A stretch of 64,000 bases of DNA from Agelaius tricolor (GCA_023055355.1 JALJCS010000010.1:24195001-24259000); one strand, 5' to 3'. Positions 12,174 through 25,687 are shown, counted from the stretch's first letter. The notes: generated from the sequence alone by a model not told the origin. Program-made: numbers and translations.

Positions 12174-15100
12174 CAACCTAGAAAGCCTGAGATAATTTTA
12201 TTCAAAGAAATCTGTGTTTTGTCGTTCAGAAGGTTTAGAAATAAATTGAGAGTTTCTAGTAATCAGCTGAATTTGACATGCAAAAGAAAGTACAACAGCA
12301 AGAAGATTTTTTTCAGGCACAGAAACAAGAAGACTAAGGAAAGAAGAGAGGCTTAGGGAAGAAGTTCAAGAAGCTGAGCATCCTCCCCCAGTCAGCCATA
12401 GACCCCCCATCCCTCACATGCACCACATCACAATTCTCCTGACACTGCTAGTACCAAAATGTCTCAACACAGAATGGGGAGAGAAAAGAAGCCTGAATTA
12501 TAAGGTTACCAAACTGGGCTTTCTCATCATAACCCAAGTTTAAATTTCATTCTCTAAATGTATTGTTAGTACATACTTGGTAAAGGAATAATTGAAGCTA
12601 AAGGAAAATACTGGCTGGAGTGAACAAATGAAAAAGTGGACGTAGACAAATGTAGGCTGAAAATAAGAAGGTGACTGCAACAGCAGTGACAGTCTTGCAG
12701 CCTTTCTCCCCCTGTTTGTATTAAAGCCTGACTAACTTGAGCTGGAAATGCAGTTTTTAAAGTGGATTACACGGTGTGGCTGTTAACCACAGCAAGGCAC
12801 AGACTCGTGACCCAGACTGCTCCTTCCCCAGTTCTGCAGCAGAGCCTTATCTGGCAGTAAAAGTGCAAGCCCCTAATATTGATTTTTGACTAACTGATAA
12901 TCAGAATAAAACTGGAAAATTAGCTGATTGATATCTGACGTGCACCCAAATATCCCACTAAAGTGAGCTAAGCTTCTTAAAGTTGACATAGATATTATAG
13001 GAGGATGTTTGGTTCTTGCAGCAGTTGCCTGTGCAGAATACGAAGAGGAAATGAGTTTTGAGATGCTCTGTCACCAGATCTAGCTTGTTTCACCTTCCAG
13101 CGAGTCTGAGGCCTTCTGCATCCAAATTATGTATTCCTTACTCAGTTTTCTCTTTGCTTTAAAGACCCATGATATCCATTATCATATTGAATAACTGGAC
13201 TTGCAATTTTGTCTTTATACTTTTGGCTATTTAGGAAAAAAAAATAGCAAACCTCTACGAGAAAACAAAGGATTTAAAGAGTTTTTAATTCTCTTCATGT
13301 AAAAGCATACACTTCACTTGTACAAAAACATTTATTTTCAGTACAAGCTCTGGATCACCAAAAGGACAGATAGTAAGTGTTATTATTTCCTTCAATCTTT
13401 TGAAATTTTTTTTCTCCACTGTCAGTTGTTTTCTTCTAAAAAAGAAAAGCCCAAGCAAACCAAGCAGTCCCAGCTTGAGTCATGTGTGCTCCTTCCAGCA
13501 GGAAACAGAATTATGACATTGCATATCCAGCTTTTGGACATGGCCTCTGCTTTTGAGACATTCCTTCTGTGAACTCTGTGATGCTACCATGCTAATAGCT
13601 AGATAAACTACAAAATCCTTTTGGAAATCTGCCATCTCTACTGCAAAATGTTATCTTTTCTAGTTTTCAGGGATAAGCAGTTATGTGTCTTGTTCACTAG
13701 ACTTTTTTTAAATCATGTTTTTGGAGCACAAAGCCATCTACTGAACTAAGACAGTAACGTAACCTTCAGGGAGATGTATTTCCTTAGTCTGTTGAGGTTC
13801 TGTGTAATGGCACCCTTAATTCAGGTGGGACCACTTTGTGTTTCACCAAACAGAATTTACTTTGTATATACATCAGAAAGTGACACTGTTTAGATAGAAA
13901 AATGTTATTGAATAACAGTCCTTAAAGGTTCTAGTGTCCAGTCCATAGCAGTTTTACTTGATCTCCATATGAAGTTTTCTTTCTATATGAATTCAAAATT
14001 TTTCCATTTTAAAGCCATGTGTTATGCTCCTATATTTTTACAATATTTTATATGAAGGAAATAATAATTTTTGCCTGGAGATAGTTTGTTGATAGGACCT
14101 CTGAAAATGAGATATTCAGGTCTGCCAAAAAAACATTGCTGGAATTAAAGCAATGTAAAAATGGGAATTGATTAATTCTGTAGTTTAGTTATGTTCAAAT
14201 GGTTTCTATAGACACAAAGAAATTGAGTGCACAGGCCCAGATTTAATTCTTATAAAACCAAACCCTAATTCAACAAAGCACAAACCCAGTGTACTGTTTC
14301 AGTCCTCAATGCTTTGTCTCTAACCCCACTGGGTGTATCCTCTGGTAGTCTCTGATCATCTTTTCTGGGCCAAAACTGAAGGTCTGGTTATTTTCTCATC
14401 CTCCTTGATCAGTCTTGATATCAACAGGTACTCATTCCTTTCTTTTTTTTCTTTTTAAGGTTCATTCCACTTATGAATGTGTTCACCTGATGAGTCTATG
14501 TGCAATATCTTACTAGCCACACTTGCCAGAGACCTAGGATCAGCTGCACAATAGCATAAAATGCATGGAGACCAGAGGGAAATGGTGTTTAATTGACTAC
14601 AGTCAATCAGATCTGAATAGTTACCTGGGATTTGTTCAAGTTGTATAAAAAGTTCCTGAAGTTCCAGAGGGATGAGAAGTTTCTATTAAAAAAATCAGAT
14701 AAGGACAGAGGAAACTGATTGTCTAAATACAGCAAAGGAAATTGATGAATAACTCAGCTTGGAAGTAATTGATTTTATAATTCTCATTTTACTGGCAGTT
14801 CAAATGACCTAGTGAAGTTAGAACAACTACAGCCCCTCAGTTAAGCTTAGAGCTAACTTTAGTTACAGGAATCTGCTTTTAATCATGATCAACTTGTTAG
14901 TCATCATCATACAGTGCAGACCAATTTCCAGTTCTGGAAGATCGCTGTAGTCAGTTCATAAATACCTGCATTTGTCAGAGAAACTGAATATCAGATAATA
15001 TCTGAAGTGGTGAAGACTAAAAATTAACATCTTCATCACTTCTGACAGCATCTGGCATTTAGTAACAGCTACTAATACTTTTAAAATGTAGGGACTATCA

Positions 15101-18100
15101 GCAGCAAAAAATGCTCTAAGTGCATGTAATTTTAGTGCTGTGTTTTGTACTGAAACACAACTTCAGCTCAAAGCACGACTACCGCTAACAATCTTGTGTA
15201 TCATTAGAAACTTTAAAAAAGTGTTGAAACAGATAATTTACACATGAATGATTGTTACAAAGGAATTAATTTCAATATTTTTAATGGACAGCGTTAGAAT
15301 TTTTTCAATTATAGGTAAGTTGTTAGGCATTAGAAATGACTGATTTTTGTCTAGTTTTGATGAAATGAAGTAAGTCAGCTCCTGTCCATGCCTAATGTTT
15401 CCTTTATGTATCATTTAGAAAGTGCTGAATGTTTTTGGTGGGGACCCTTTCTATACCCAGTAGACAGGAGTTTTCAAACAGTTGAGGGCTATCTTGCACA
15501 GAGATTGATTGAGCTAATTATTTTTTAAATGTGCCTTTGTACATATTTTTTCACAACTATTTTTCTTCCCATTAGGCCATATGCATATGTTGTATGTCTT
15601 GTTTTCTAAGTCATCCTTATCTCAGCTGTTCTCCTTGCCTTGTTTGGCTTCCTCTGACTTTTGTCCTAGGACACTGCAAATCAAACATGTTTTCCTTTGA
15701 GTCTGATATTCCAGTTTCCACAGCTTCCAGTAAAGGGAGATGAAGTTTGATGGCAGTATTGTGTAATCTACTGCATGCCAGGAATATCTTACATACAGTT
15801 CTTTAGAAGGACGATCTGGTAATGCATGTCACCACACTGCTTTTTAAAGATGATTAATGGTCTTTTAAATGATTCCTCAGGTGAGCTGTAGATCTTCATT
15901 ATCTTCTCCGAGGACATTGCATTAGATTTATTTGGAGAAAATGAAATTAGGGTCATGAACCTTTCTTGAAAAACTAATTTATATCTTCTGAATTATTGAG
16001 AAGCACTATACTCTAATGATGTGATATGGTTGTTGATATTATAAAGACAACTGTCAATAACATCCAGAAGATAACTGTTATTTCTTATTTAACAACTTGG
16101 GAAGTTGCTTCTGTCTTTAAAGCTATTTTTAATAGCTGCCGTTCCTACTTTGGTTTCATCTGGATACACTCAAATTTTATCTGACTACCCAATAATTAGC
16201 TGCTGTCAATCCAATCAGTGCTAGATTGGCTAAGCTATTTTTTCTAAAATGCAAAAGTTGTCACAACACTGCTTGACAATATTATGTCATGATGACGTTA
16301 GGTGCTTTGCCACCTCACCCACTGCATAATGGTTAATTTGAGCAATATTAAATGAATTATAGGATTTAGAATTTTGATGAGCCAGAATTTGCCTGAAGAA
16401 GTATTGCCACATAGAATATTTGTATATAGTTTATTTGGATGAAGAACATCACAAGAATTCTGTCATTTGCTATTGATACATTAAACCCTTCCAAGAAAAA
16501 CACAACATCTAGATCTGAAAATAGAGGCTCTGGCCTATTTTGTGAGCTCCTCATTAGCTGACTGAGAGTTTATGCAGTGAAGAATCTTAGTGCTTGGGTT
16601 TTTGGTGCTCTATCACTATGTGTGGCCGTATATTTAATTCTGTCAGGGTTGTATGGAAAACTTTGCACAGCAGATGCCTTGTACCTCCATGATGTTTGGG
16701 AAGTGGGTGGTTTGCATGGAAGTACAATTCTTTCTTTAAAATTTTCTGCTGATCTTCAGTTTCTCCATGGTTTCCTGTTCTACAACTATTTAAACACCTC
16801 CAAAAAAACTGTGCTAGCTTTAAGTGGTCTTTAGTGGTCTTAAACATCCTCTGTGGTGCAAAGAGGTTTTGCCATTTGAACTGCAAACTTTTTAATACCC
16901 AATAAATATCTTTTAATGTATAACCGAGATTAAAGAGGGCTTTAGCTGTGGACTGCTGATTAAACTGACAGGTTCTAGAATTTCTGTGCATCACCACTCA
17001 ACAGTACAGCTCCAAGCACAAGGCAGCTGCTTGAAAAGAGTGGGTGTTTTGTAAAGCTCCAGCGATCCTACTCAAACTCAATGGCCTGGTCTCTGGTGAT
17101 CCACAAGCACCCATGGAAGTCACTGGTGGACCCAGATTTAACCATGTTGCTTTCTCAGGCTGGGAACTCGAGCCTGTCACACACAGGCAGTGCACAGAAC
17201 ATCTTTCCTTTAGAGCCTGGCAGCTCAGGCTGTGTTCCATAAAGGGACTGTCAGCCCCACAATGGGCGTCATCGCACCAGCCTTTGGGCAAGGAGCTCCA
17301 TTGAGCGAGCACAATGTCTGCTTGAGGTAAAATGTTCTCAGCACAGTGGCTGTCAGAAGAATAACTGTTATCTCCCAGATTCTGGCAAGCACTTAAAGGT
17401 CAGAGTTTGGGTTTTCAGGGCCACAATGGTACCTTGCTAAGCTCAGAGTGTCCATAGCACTTTCAGCCAGCTCTCCATGAAGATGGCTTAATGCTCTTCA
17501 CACATGTAGGATAAATCTACAGCCTCACTCCTGCACAAGCGTTTCAAGGCTTCTTCAGGGTTTGATCTAGGCCCCCTTCCTTTACCAGGGCACACATTTT
17601 CTATGAGATCCCCTACTAAAACAGCTGGAGCAGTGGAAGGTGGCATGGACTGTAAGCATGCTGGGGCCAGTTAGTATCTGTTCCTTTTGTTTGTGTATTT
17701 CTGTTTGGCTATCAAGTCCTCCAAAATATTAATATGAACTAATCCTTTCATCTTAGACATTTCTTTTAAAACCAAATACAATCTCTTACCCCAGATTATA
17801 TAATTTGCTAATTAAGAAAGCTAGATGGAGTACTGCAAGAGTATGTATTTTAACCTGAAGTATTTCTAACAGCCCTTACAAAGGGAATTACTGTGGTGAA
17901 TCATAGTACAGTGAAAAAGGCATTTTTTGTATCTCTGAAGAATAATTGTGGTACAACAAGTGCTGAGCAACTCCTCTGTATGTTGCTGGAGGTGTCATTG
18001 CCTGTGATTTAAAGCTCTAGACGAACTGTGCAGCCTTTGGCTAAGCAGCCTGGAAGCAATGGTTAAAACACCCTTCAACTGCACTATCACTTTCCTTTTT

Positions 18101-19734
18101 AAAAGTTAAAACAGGTCAGCAAAGGTGACAGAAAGTTCTTTTTTTGATTGCCTTCATTAAGCTTTTGTTTAAAAAAGAAGGGAGAAGGGACTGAAGCATA
18201 CAGAAATCGCCTCAATAACCCTGCAGCAAACTGCCAGAAAGTTTTCCAAAGCTCTCATGCAATTGAACCTGGTGAAAGGAACCTACTCCCCTAGTCCTGC
18301 CCACAGCCCTCTTTAATAAAGTTGCTGGAGGTTAGGGGTTTTTTTCTTTTCTGAACACTTAATTGTGTAGGTCTCCCAACAAACTGGTGCCAGCCTGAGA
18401 GAATTGGAGCTGATGCTGATAGTGGAGAAGGGAAAAAGCCGAGCTGGAGGGAGGACGTTCAGGGGTGCGCGGGAGAGTGGGGACCAGCAGGCTCCAGTTT
18501 CCGCTGCTGGCCAGAGTACAGAAGTCACCAGTTATGATTGGGTTACAGCTCATGACTATTTAGACTTGGACATGGACTTGAAGCCACTTCGTGTCAGTAC
18601 AAAGGGAGGAATGTAACACTGTCTCTCCAGTGCCAGGGGGGAGAGATTTGTAGGTTGGTATGTGACCTTCACTGCTGGCCCATGCAGGTGCTGTTCAAAG
18701 GCTCTCCCCATTCAGCTCTTGATACTGATACTAGATTAAAAAGAGAGAATGAAAAAAGTCCTTGTTAAAAACTTTCCTCTCTGTTTTTTCCCTTTATCTC
18801 TGTGAACAAGTTGTCTTTTGATTTGCTTGGGTTTGTGGGTTTAGGAGGCTGTTTTCCTTTCAAGGACTTACTCTTGTACTATGTATTTTTTCCTTTAGCA
18901 AATAACATTTAACTCAGTGAAAGAAGATTTGTCTTGAGGCGATTATTAGGTATTAAAAAAAAAAAGGTTTTCATTTGTGCCCATGCTGTCTCGTCATACT
19001 AGCTTTTTACATTTTAAATTTTAGCTCCTTACCTGTATTCCAGTGCATGTGTTAAAAGAATCAGAACAAGAAACAGAGAAGTATTCAAAGCCAGAAAATC
19101 AAATCAGCAGGGCAATTAAAACAATGACTGGTAATAATCTTACTGACTGGTGGTCAAGGAAGAGACCAGCACCCTCCCTGGTCTCTGGCACCATGTTCCA
19201 GATCAGTTGTGTTCCCTAACAGCCCCACTGGTGTGTGCACTTGGGTGACTCACAGTGTTTAAGATGCCTTCAGAGATGATGTGTTTGTCAGGGACTGTGC
19301 CTCGCCATCCTGTAGTCAAAAGCAGAACAGACCAGCCTTCCTCACCTGCGAAGCAGACAGCACCCATCAGCAAAGACTTGGCTTAGCACAGATGTTCGGG
19401 ACTAACTTTTGTACTGGAAAGATCTCAGGATTTCTGAGGAGCAGGAGTGTGCAGCAGAGCTAAGTTTATGTAAATGTCTTGTTCCAGTAAGCACTTAGGT
19501 CAAATTTCTTCTCACAGCCTTTTGGAAGGCTGCAGAACTATGATGCCCACTTTTAAAGACGGTTCTTTTCCTATGTGCGTGCTGAAAGGACCAAATGTGT
19601 AGAACAGAGTTGCTCCTTCTGCTTCCAAATTCCCTCCCTGGAATGCTGTGCAACCGAGCAAGCCTGCCCAGCCTTAGCAGCAATTTTTCCTTAACCCTCA
19701 TAGGGTTTTTCGATTGAAGTGGTTGGTATAATTA
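12174..19734. other. AT-rich non-coding sequence
   Basis: No supported gene is present. The longest ORF, 136 codons on the minus strand at 16587-16997, has no recognised domain. Opposite-strand ORFs at 17000-17312 and 18313-18616 look like chance. There are short A-runs near 13237 and 18956. Nothing else is defined. Confidence 0.5.
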
Positions 19735-20110
19735 AAAAGCAGCTTGACTGCTGCTGAGTTTCTTTGTTTTATATTTACTGGAGAAAACCACTGGGCTGTT
19801 GATCTGTGAGTTTTATGTTATTATTTAATTACATTGAGGGAAGATCCAGCATTTTGGATAATTTATTTTGAGTGCTATATTTTCCAGGGCTTCGTTTAGT
19901 TCTCGTATTAATCCCTTTCCTTCACAGAAGTTTGCATATTGTTTTGGATTATTTATACTTCACTATGCTTCCAAATCCATTATTAATCACACAGGTATTG
20001 AAATACATTTCACAGATAATACTGGACATACTGCTGTATTGTTTGCTCACATAATAGTCATGCTTTCACTCGGCAGGTTTCTCATACATCAAATTATCAT
20101 TAGATAAGAA
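19735..20110. other. Candidate conserved non-coding element
   Basis: This AT-rich, repeat-free block has clustered homeodomain/POU-type cores: TTTAATTACA near 19825, TTTGCATATT near 19930 and TTATTAATCACAC near 19980. It lacks the decayed-repeat texture of its surroundings. Two overlapping ORFs cross it (19868-20107 and 19872-20054) but show no protein family. The enhancer interpretation is inference only. Confidence 0.25.
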
Positions 20111-20414
20111 AAAATGTTACAGTGAAGATTTGCCAACAACTTAATGCTGAATGCTCAAGCAAAACCCTGATGTTTCCCATTCCAGGTGATGACTCCTGGG
20201 GACAATAAATGAGCAGATGCTCTACTTAGATGAGAGCATATCACCTTCAGGGATGTGAACAGTGCAAGGTTCTGCTCAGTGGACCTAAAGGAAACCTCTT
20301 GTTCATTTTTTCTCCGGCAGCAGTCCAGATGACTAAACAAGAGAGATTTCTTTCATGGTTGCATTTTGGTCAGTATAAAAAGTATTTTAGTTTTGAGAGG
20401 TCCTGCAGCTATCA

Positions 20415-20490
20415 GTGTCTGTAAGCCTAAGAAGGTAGGGCTGGAAAGGACCATCTGGGTCATGGCATCCAATTTCTGGGTCATCCAGCC
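20415..20490 (-). mobile_element. Possible CR1/L3-like LINE 3' end fragment
   Basis: The segment 'gggctggaaaggaccatctg' and its flanks resemble the reverse complement of CR1-type 3' ends, where 'ccagaagggaccattgtgatcatctag' or similar is typical. The match is short and the element border cannot be placed, so this is tentative. Confidence 0.42.
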
Positions 20491-21711
20491 TCTAGAAACC
20501 CACGGGCTGCAGGCCACGCTTACCCAGGCTCCACTGCGTCATCGCAACCTCACAGCAAAACCCCAAAAACCTCAACTAAAAAGAGAGGAAAATCAAAGGA
20601 AAAAAACAAGAGTGATAGAGAGTTTTAGCAACAGTCTAGACCCTTGCAAGAGCATAAAATATTGGATAAAACTCCTTGATGATCCCAGCAGGCAGCCCTA
20701 GCCTACTGCACAGAGGAAGACAAACTTTTCTGTCCCATTTCTTTGCAGGCTTTTCCACTGAACTCTTGTATAAAAATGGCCCTGAGAATTTGAACAAGGG
20801 TATCACTCAAACCTTGGGCCCCTGCTGAGAGCTGCAGCATTTTCCACCCTGTGTTTAGTCTCTGCCTACTGGCCACACCAAGGCCAGGTGTTTTAGAGCC
20901 AAAGGAGAGCACAGCTTTGCACACTGGAGACAGCTAATCCATGAACACATTTCCCTGCACTCTACAGAACAGGACTGTTCAGGGGAAAGGGGTGCAGATA
21001 TGCTGTGCAACACAGAGCTTCGGGCTGGGTCCCTGAGACAGTTTTTCCACCCTCAGTGTGGCAGAAGTCTCAACATGGGTCCCTAGCTGTGGCACAACAT
21101 GGCACTGGCCCTGGAGTCATTCTGAGTTGGCACTGGCTTAGGGAGCTTAAGTCTGGGCATAAATACAGTGCAGGGACCATGGAAGAGCACACAAAAATTG
21201 GAGTTCTCAGTGCTGTTCCCATGTCAGAGAAGAATCTTCAAATACCTCTCTTTTTCCATTTGCACATCTGTACTTGAGGGAGAGTAATTGCACTTTGACA
21301 CAAAAGCATTTTTCTGGTCCTTGGATGGATGGTTAGTGCTGACATTAAGACATAAATCTGTTAAAACTGAGGATTGGTTAAATAAGTAAAATATTATTAC
21401 AGAAACTCTCTTAGCTGTTCAAAATGACCTTTCTCCTTAAATTAGCAAAGTGAAAAAGGAATAATTGCTTTCTGTCTGCCCACAGAGTCAGGCACACACA
21501 AAATCCTCTAGGTTTATTAGACTTCACAACAGAGTGGAGGACATCCACTGTGTCATCCTCAGCAGTTCCTGCAGTCTCTGGCTCTTTTCAGCACAGTAAA
21601 AGGTTACTTTCTGCAGACAAACAGCAACAGTAATAATGTCTACATCACTCAAATGGAATCTCTTCTCTGTAATTCAGAGGAGTAGCAGCACAGGTTTATA
21701 GGATTTCCTTC
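20491..21711. other. Non-coding sequence, nothing recognised
   Basis: ORFs of up to about 110 codons are present (for example 20366-20701 plus and 21005-21277 plus). They have no recognisable domains, and the first overlaps the possible CR1 tail. No RNA gene is seen. Confidence 0.5.
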
Positions 21712-21865
21712 CAGTGATCTCAAAGGACTCTGCAAGTGGAAAAAAAAATCTCAAAATCCCCACCCAGTCACTGGGCCCCAGTGTGACTGTTTTGCAGGTG
21801 GCAAAGACATGTCACAAGCAAGAAGTGACTCATCAGATATACACATGAGAGTTGGGGCACAGCAA
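21712..21865 (-). mobile_element. Possible MIR-like SINE remnant, antisense
   Basis: Pieces in the right order resemble the reverse complement of the core-SINE family. They are 'gatctcaaaggactctgc' (about 21717-21734), an 'atcccca' piece, then 'caggtggcaaagaca' (about 21795) and 'agaagtgact' (about 21820). The copy is heavily diverged and interrupted, so the call is moderate at best. Confidence 0.45.
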
Positions 21866-23199
21866 AGAGCAAAAGAAATTGACTCTGTTGCCTGCCTGTA
21901 CTAAGAGCTGATCTTATAAAAATGAAAAAATGCATAAAGTAAAAGTAGGGATTTGCTTCTTATGCCATTTGAATTTAAGTCGTGTGTAAATGACTGTGTA
22001 TTCTTCCTTTTAGTGTAACATTGGCTTTAATTTGGCTTAGCCTTTGGGAAGGATGTTTGACTGAATTAGAGAAGGAAGCTCAATGCACAGGTGACTCTAC
22101 CAAAACCATTTTAAAGATTGGCTTAAGTTCAGTCCATTTTGAGGATTCATGAAATCTCTTTATATGGTGATATCTATAATTTATGTGCAATGTTTTTAAT
22201 CTTTATCATTTATATGATTGTAATATGTTAATGTGGTTGTTGTAGATTCATTTTTCTGCAGACAAGCACCACTGTGCATCCCAATTACAGCTGGGCCAGG
22301 GTAGCATTCTCTGACCCATCAGTGTTCTAGCTCAGAAAGGCCTTGAAAGCAGGAACTTCAACTTGCCTTTATGAGTTTCTTGGTCATAATTTTTCCTCCC
22401 AGAACTTTGTATGAACTTTCATTGTTTTACTTGCTGGTTCAAAAGCCTCTACACTGTCTGCTTTTAGACTGTTATTTCTGGGCCCAAAATAATGGGATTG
22501 CCCAGAAGCCCAGGGAATTTCTTGGGGTGGAACAATGTCTTCACTGGGTCTAGATGCAAAGCTCTCTGGGGACAGCACCACCTTCATATTTTGTCTGTTG
22601 AGCACCAGCTCACTGGGGACTTGGTCTGGGACAAGAGATTTTGCCAAAAGCCATTTGGGTACAAGACAGTTTTGAGCAAAAGAGCTCGAGAGTTTGCTTT
22701 TCCCGAAAGAAGGAAAAAGGCTGTAAAAGTCTGGAGGGAGAGGGTTGCTGGATTTTTTTTTTTTTTAACAGCAGCATCATGACCCCTTCCATGTTTATGT
22801 GTCATTACTTCTGTCAAAACTTGAACTATCTCCTCTGTGTTCAGGTTTGGAACATCAAAAGGACCATAGAACAGTTTTCTTTGATGTTAAATTTTTCTGC
22901 TGATGCCGTCTGTGGTCAGGTAATACCACATGATTAATGTGAAAAGATTCAATTTGCTTATTTTCCCATGTTCACTAGCAAAGCAAAGATGCAATGCATC
23001 AGTGGGATATGAGATACAGTCAATCAAGAAAATCCTCCGTATTAGAAAACATAATTTTGGCTTTCCAAAAATCACCCCTGATGCATTTTCTTTGGGGTTT
23101 TTTTTGTTTTTTATTTATTTTTTTTTAAATGTGTGAGTTTGCATAATTGCTTAATATTAAAGAGAGCGTGGTTTGGTCATTTAGTTAGTAAAATGAGGC
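21866..23199. other. Non-coding sequence with short T-runs
   Basis: Many short overlapping ORFs occur on both strands at 22371-23136, without family signatures. T-runs lie at 22754-22767 and 23097-23126. No gene is supported. Confidence 0.5.
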
Positions 23200-23365
23200 C
23201 TTGAGACTGAGAAGAACAGGCTCCTCTCACTCAGCTCAGCTATTGGCCAGGACAAGCAAGTCACTTTGCCTTTTTATAAAGTAAGGATAATGGTTCCTCC
23301 ATTGTAAAGATGTGAGATCTACTGCTGAAAAGCAGTACATGAGAGTTAGGTAATATTATTTCTGG
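23200..23365 (+). mobile_element. MIR-like core-SINE, first of a pair
   Basis: The copy shows the core 'gacaagcaagtcactttgcc' (23251-23270), then 'aaagtaaggataatgg', then 'ttgtaaagatgtgagatct' and 'actgctgaaaagcagtac' (23321-23338), ending in 'gagttaggtaatatta'. This is the order expected for an intact-length MIR/core-SINE copy. Confidence 0.72.
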
Positions 23366-23382
23366 CTCTCCTACAAATGTAC

Positions 23383-23510
23383 TTAGTGTTCAGTTTTCCC
23401 ATCTGTAATGTGGGGATGTTAGAACTAATCTACCTCCCAGGGTTGTTTTGCTTAATTCCATAAAGTACTTGAAAACCTCACATGGAAAGAGTTATAGGAG
23501 CACAAGGTTT
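23383..23510 (+). mobile_element. MIR-like core-SINE, second of a pair
   Basis: The copy starts inside the core with 'cagttttcccatctgtaatg' (about 23391-23410) and continues with 'ggggatgtt'. It then shows 'ctacctcccagggttgtttt' (about 23430-23449), 'ataaagtacttgaaaacctc' and 'gttataggagcacaagg'. It lies directly after the first copy, in the same orientation and lacking its 5' half. This could be a tandem insertion or one partially duplicated element. Confidence 0.72.
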
Positions 23511-24239
23511 CTTAATAAAGCTCATTCATGAGTAATGTAGTTTTGAAGTAAGTGACTTGAACCTTCACCCATAGTTGGAAACCAACATGAGCCAAGTCTT
23601 CTTTGTTGTTCAGCAAAGGTTGGTTGATCTTTTTTTTTCCCCCTTACATATTTAATTCTCATACAGCTTTACATCTCTGGTTTCTGGCTATGATTGAAAG
23701 CAGAAATTCCAAATACCACAAGAGAAGACTGGGGTTTTTTACTTTTTTCCCCTGACCCTTCCAGAAGCTGGAAGTTTTGAAACATATAAGAGTCTCCCCC
23801 ACTATCCAGTTCTCAGTCCCCCCAGCATAGATAGGTGTCTGAAGTAGTCTTCTCTGAAAACTGAGACTCAGCCATCCAGACACAGCCTGTACCCTGCCCC
23901 CTTGCCACCTGCTCCCCACCTTGGAGGGGACAAGTGACTGAGGTGTGGCAGGGCAGCTCTGTGCAGAGCACTAGGTGCCTCATCAGCCCTGATCTGCCCT
24001 GCCTTCATACAAACTACATTCAGTCTCATCTGCTGCACTGTTGTTGTTGTTGATTGCTGCTCAGAGCATGGGGAGGCTCTTTAGAAGCGCTGCACAAATG
24101 CTGAGGCTGAGATGGTCTTTACGTCAAAGGGCTGTAAGAGAAAATTAGCCAAAACTCATTTATCTCCGTGTCAAAATTCCTCCTAACTGGGGAGGAAGCG
24201 AAGTTGGACCAGGCTGGAGGCTGCCAGGGAGCCTGGCCA
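23511..24239. other. Non-coding sequence, nothing recognised
   Basis: There is no supported gene. A minus-strand ORF at 23659-23919 has no family features. A short (GTT)4 run sits at about 24041-24053. Confidence 0.5.
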
Positions 24240-24720
24240 TCACACCGTGGGATGCATTACAAACCCGGATTTGCGGGATCTCTGCCTGCAAATAATCCAC
24301 ACTCGGAGTGCTCTGCACATATCATTTGATGTGTGTAACAGAGGGATGGTGCCAGGAGCACAGAAGCTAACTTGGAGCTTGGGGAAGTTTTCAATCGGTT
24401 TTGCCAGGGTTTCCCTCGGTGGGAAGGCAGGACGGCTTTCTCCTGCCCCCTCCTGGTGCAGCCCTCAAATGTGGCTCTGGAAGCGGTAGGCTGGAAAAAT
24501 GGCACCTTCATTTTCCAGGGGATTTGCACCTGGCATATATGGCAAAGCTGGTCTGTTTTCATGGCGTGAAAAGGAAGCGTTATCATTATTTTTATTTTTT
24601 ACTTCCTGGCATTGTAAATCCAGTTGAGCTCTATGAAACAAAACTAAAGCTGGATCTGGTCAATGCCAGTCGAGTGGAAAGCAAACATTAGGGTATTTCA
24701 GGTGTGTGATCTAATGCCTT
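24240..24720. other. Candidate conserved non-coding element (weak)
   Basis: This is a mixed GC block with overlapping chance ORFs on both strands (24247-24691) and no repeat texture. Segments such as 'ctgcaaataatccacactcg' near 24287 and 'gcgttatcattatttt' near 24577 read like unique, constrained sequence. This is an impression only. Confidence 0.18.
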
Positions 24721-25431
24721 TCATCATTGCAGTACACTGCCTTGGGAAATAAGTTCTGTTTTTCTTTTTAAGCTGCTGTGATACTTAGCCAACCAAAAAA
24801 TAATGTAGTGCAAATAATTTAAAGAAGATAAATAGGATTATGTAGTCCTCGACCAAATTCTTTATTCTTTACTCTAGGAGACAGCAGCAAAATTTCTCCT
24901 GAAGAGTCAAACTTGGCAGTGGGTGCAATGCTCCCATCCTGCACTTGAACGAAAGGCAGTCCCTGGGCACTGCACTCCATGGAGGAACAGGGCTGGGGCA
25001 GTGCCCAGACTCCTCCTGAGGTCTGCAGCACCACAGGCTGCACAGACCAATGCAATCTTAACTTTTGCCATGGGTACCCACCAGTAAAGCAGTAAATCGA
25101 TTAATAGTAAGTCAAAATAGCTCCTGTATGGGATCATACTCACTCTTAAACTCTTCAGCCTTTTGGATTGAGCACAAGTGTGAATACAATTGAACACAAA
25201 CTAAAACAGACTTGCCTAAAAGTGGGCATCCTAAGTCTAGGCTGTCATTCTCTCTTCATATCTGCATTAACTTATTTCACTTTGTAAAATGATTATTGTT
25301 CACAAAACCAGAAAAAGATTTTCAGGCCTTTTGGTTACCATATTTCAATATAAGTCTAAGATCTTCCTGTCTGTAGACTCAAAACTGTGTTCTGCTCTTG
25401 ATGTAAGTTCTCTGGACATCAACATGTTTCT
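24721..25431. other. Non-coding sequence, nothing recognised
   Basis: Short ORFs at 24819-25197 (minus) lack features of real proteins. Nothing else is recognised. Confidence 0.5.
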
Positions 25432-25477
25432 TAACAACAACAAAACAAAACAAAACAAAACAAAAAAAAAAAGAAAA
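25432..25477 (+). repeat. (AAAAC)n simple repeat with A-rich end
   Basis: Several caaaa units in tandem are followed by an A-run and an A/G-rich tail. No retroposon body is recognised upstream, so this is listed as a simple repeat. Confidence 0.88.
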
Positions 25478-25629
25478 AATTCATAAACTTAGAGTTTTTT
25501 AATCACAGAAAAAGAACTGATCAGTTTCTCACTGTTTAGATGACTATCTGTTCCCTTATCCTGCCTAACATATGACTATTGAAGAGGTTTGAGTCTTCTG
25601 AATTTTCTAAGAATTTGGAAACAGCTTTT

Positions 25630-25687
25630 ATGTGTGTGTGTGTGTGTATGTATATATGTGTATATATATATAGATATATATATATAA
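25630..25687 (+). repeat. Compound (TG)n(TA)n microsatellite
   Basis: A pure TG tract grades into mixed TATG/TATA and then TA repeats interrupted by one AG. This is a typical polymorphic dinucleotide microsatellite. Confidence 0.95.

Noticed and set aside
16587..16997. 136-codon minus-strand ORF
   Set aside because: It shows no family resemblance, no splice or promoter context and no sign of being a processed pseudogene such as a poly(A) tail.
23902..23915. Weak minus-strand CTCF-like sequence (reverse of CAGGTGGCAA)
   Set aside because: It matches about 11 of 14 positions in a GC-rich patch and is not distinctive enough to list.
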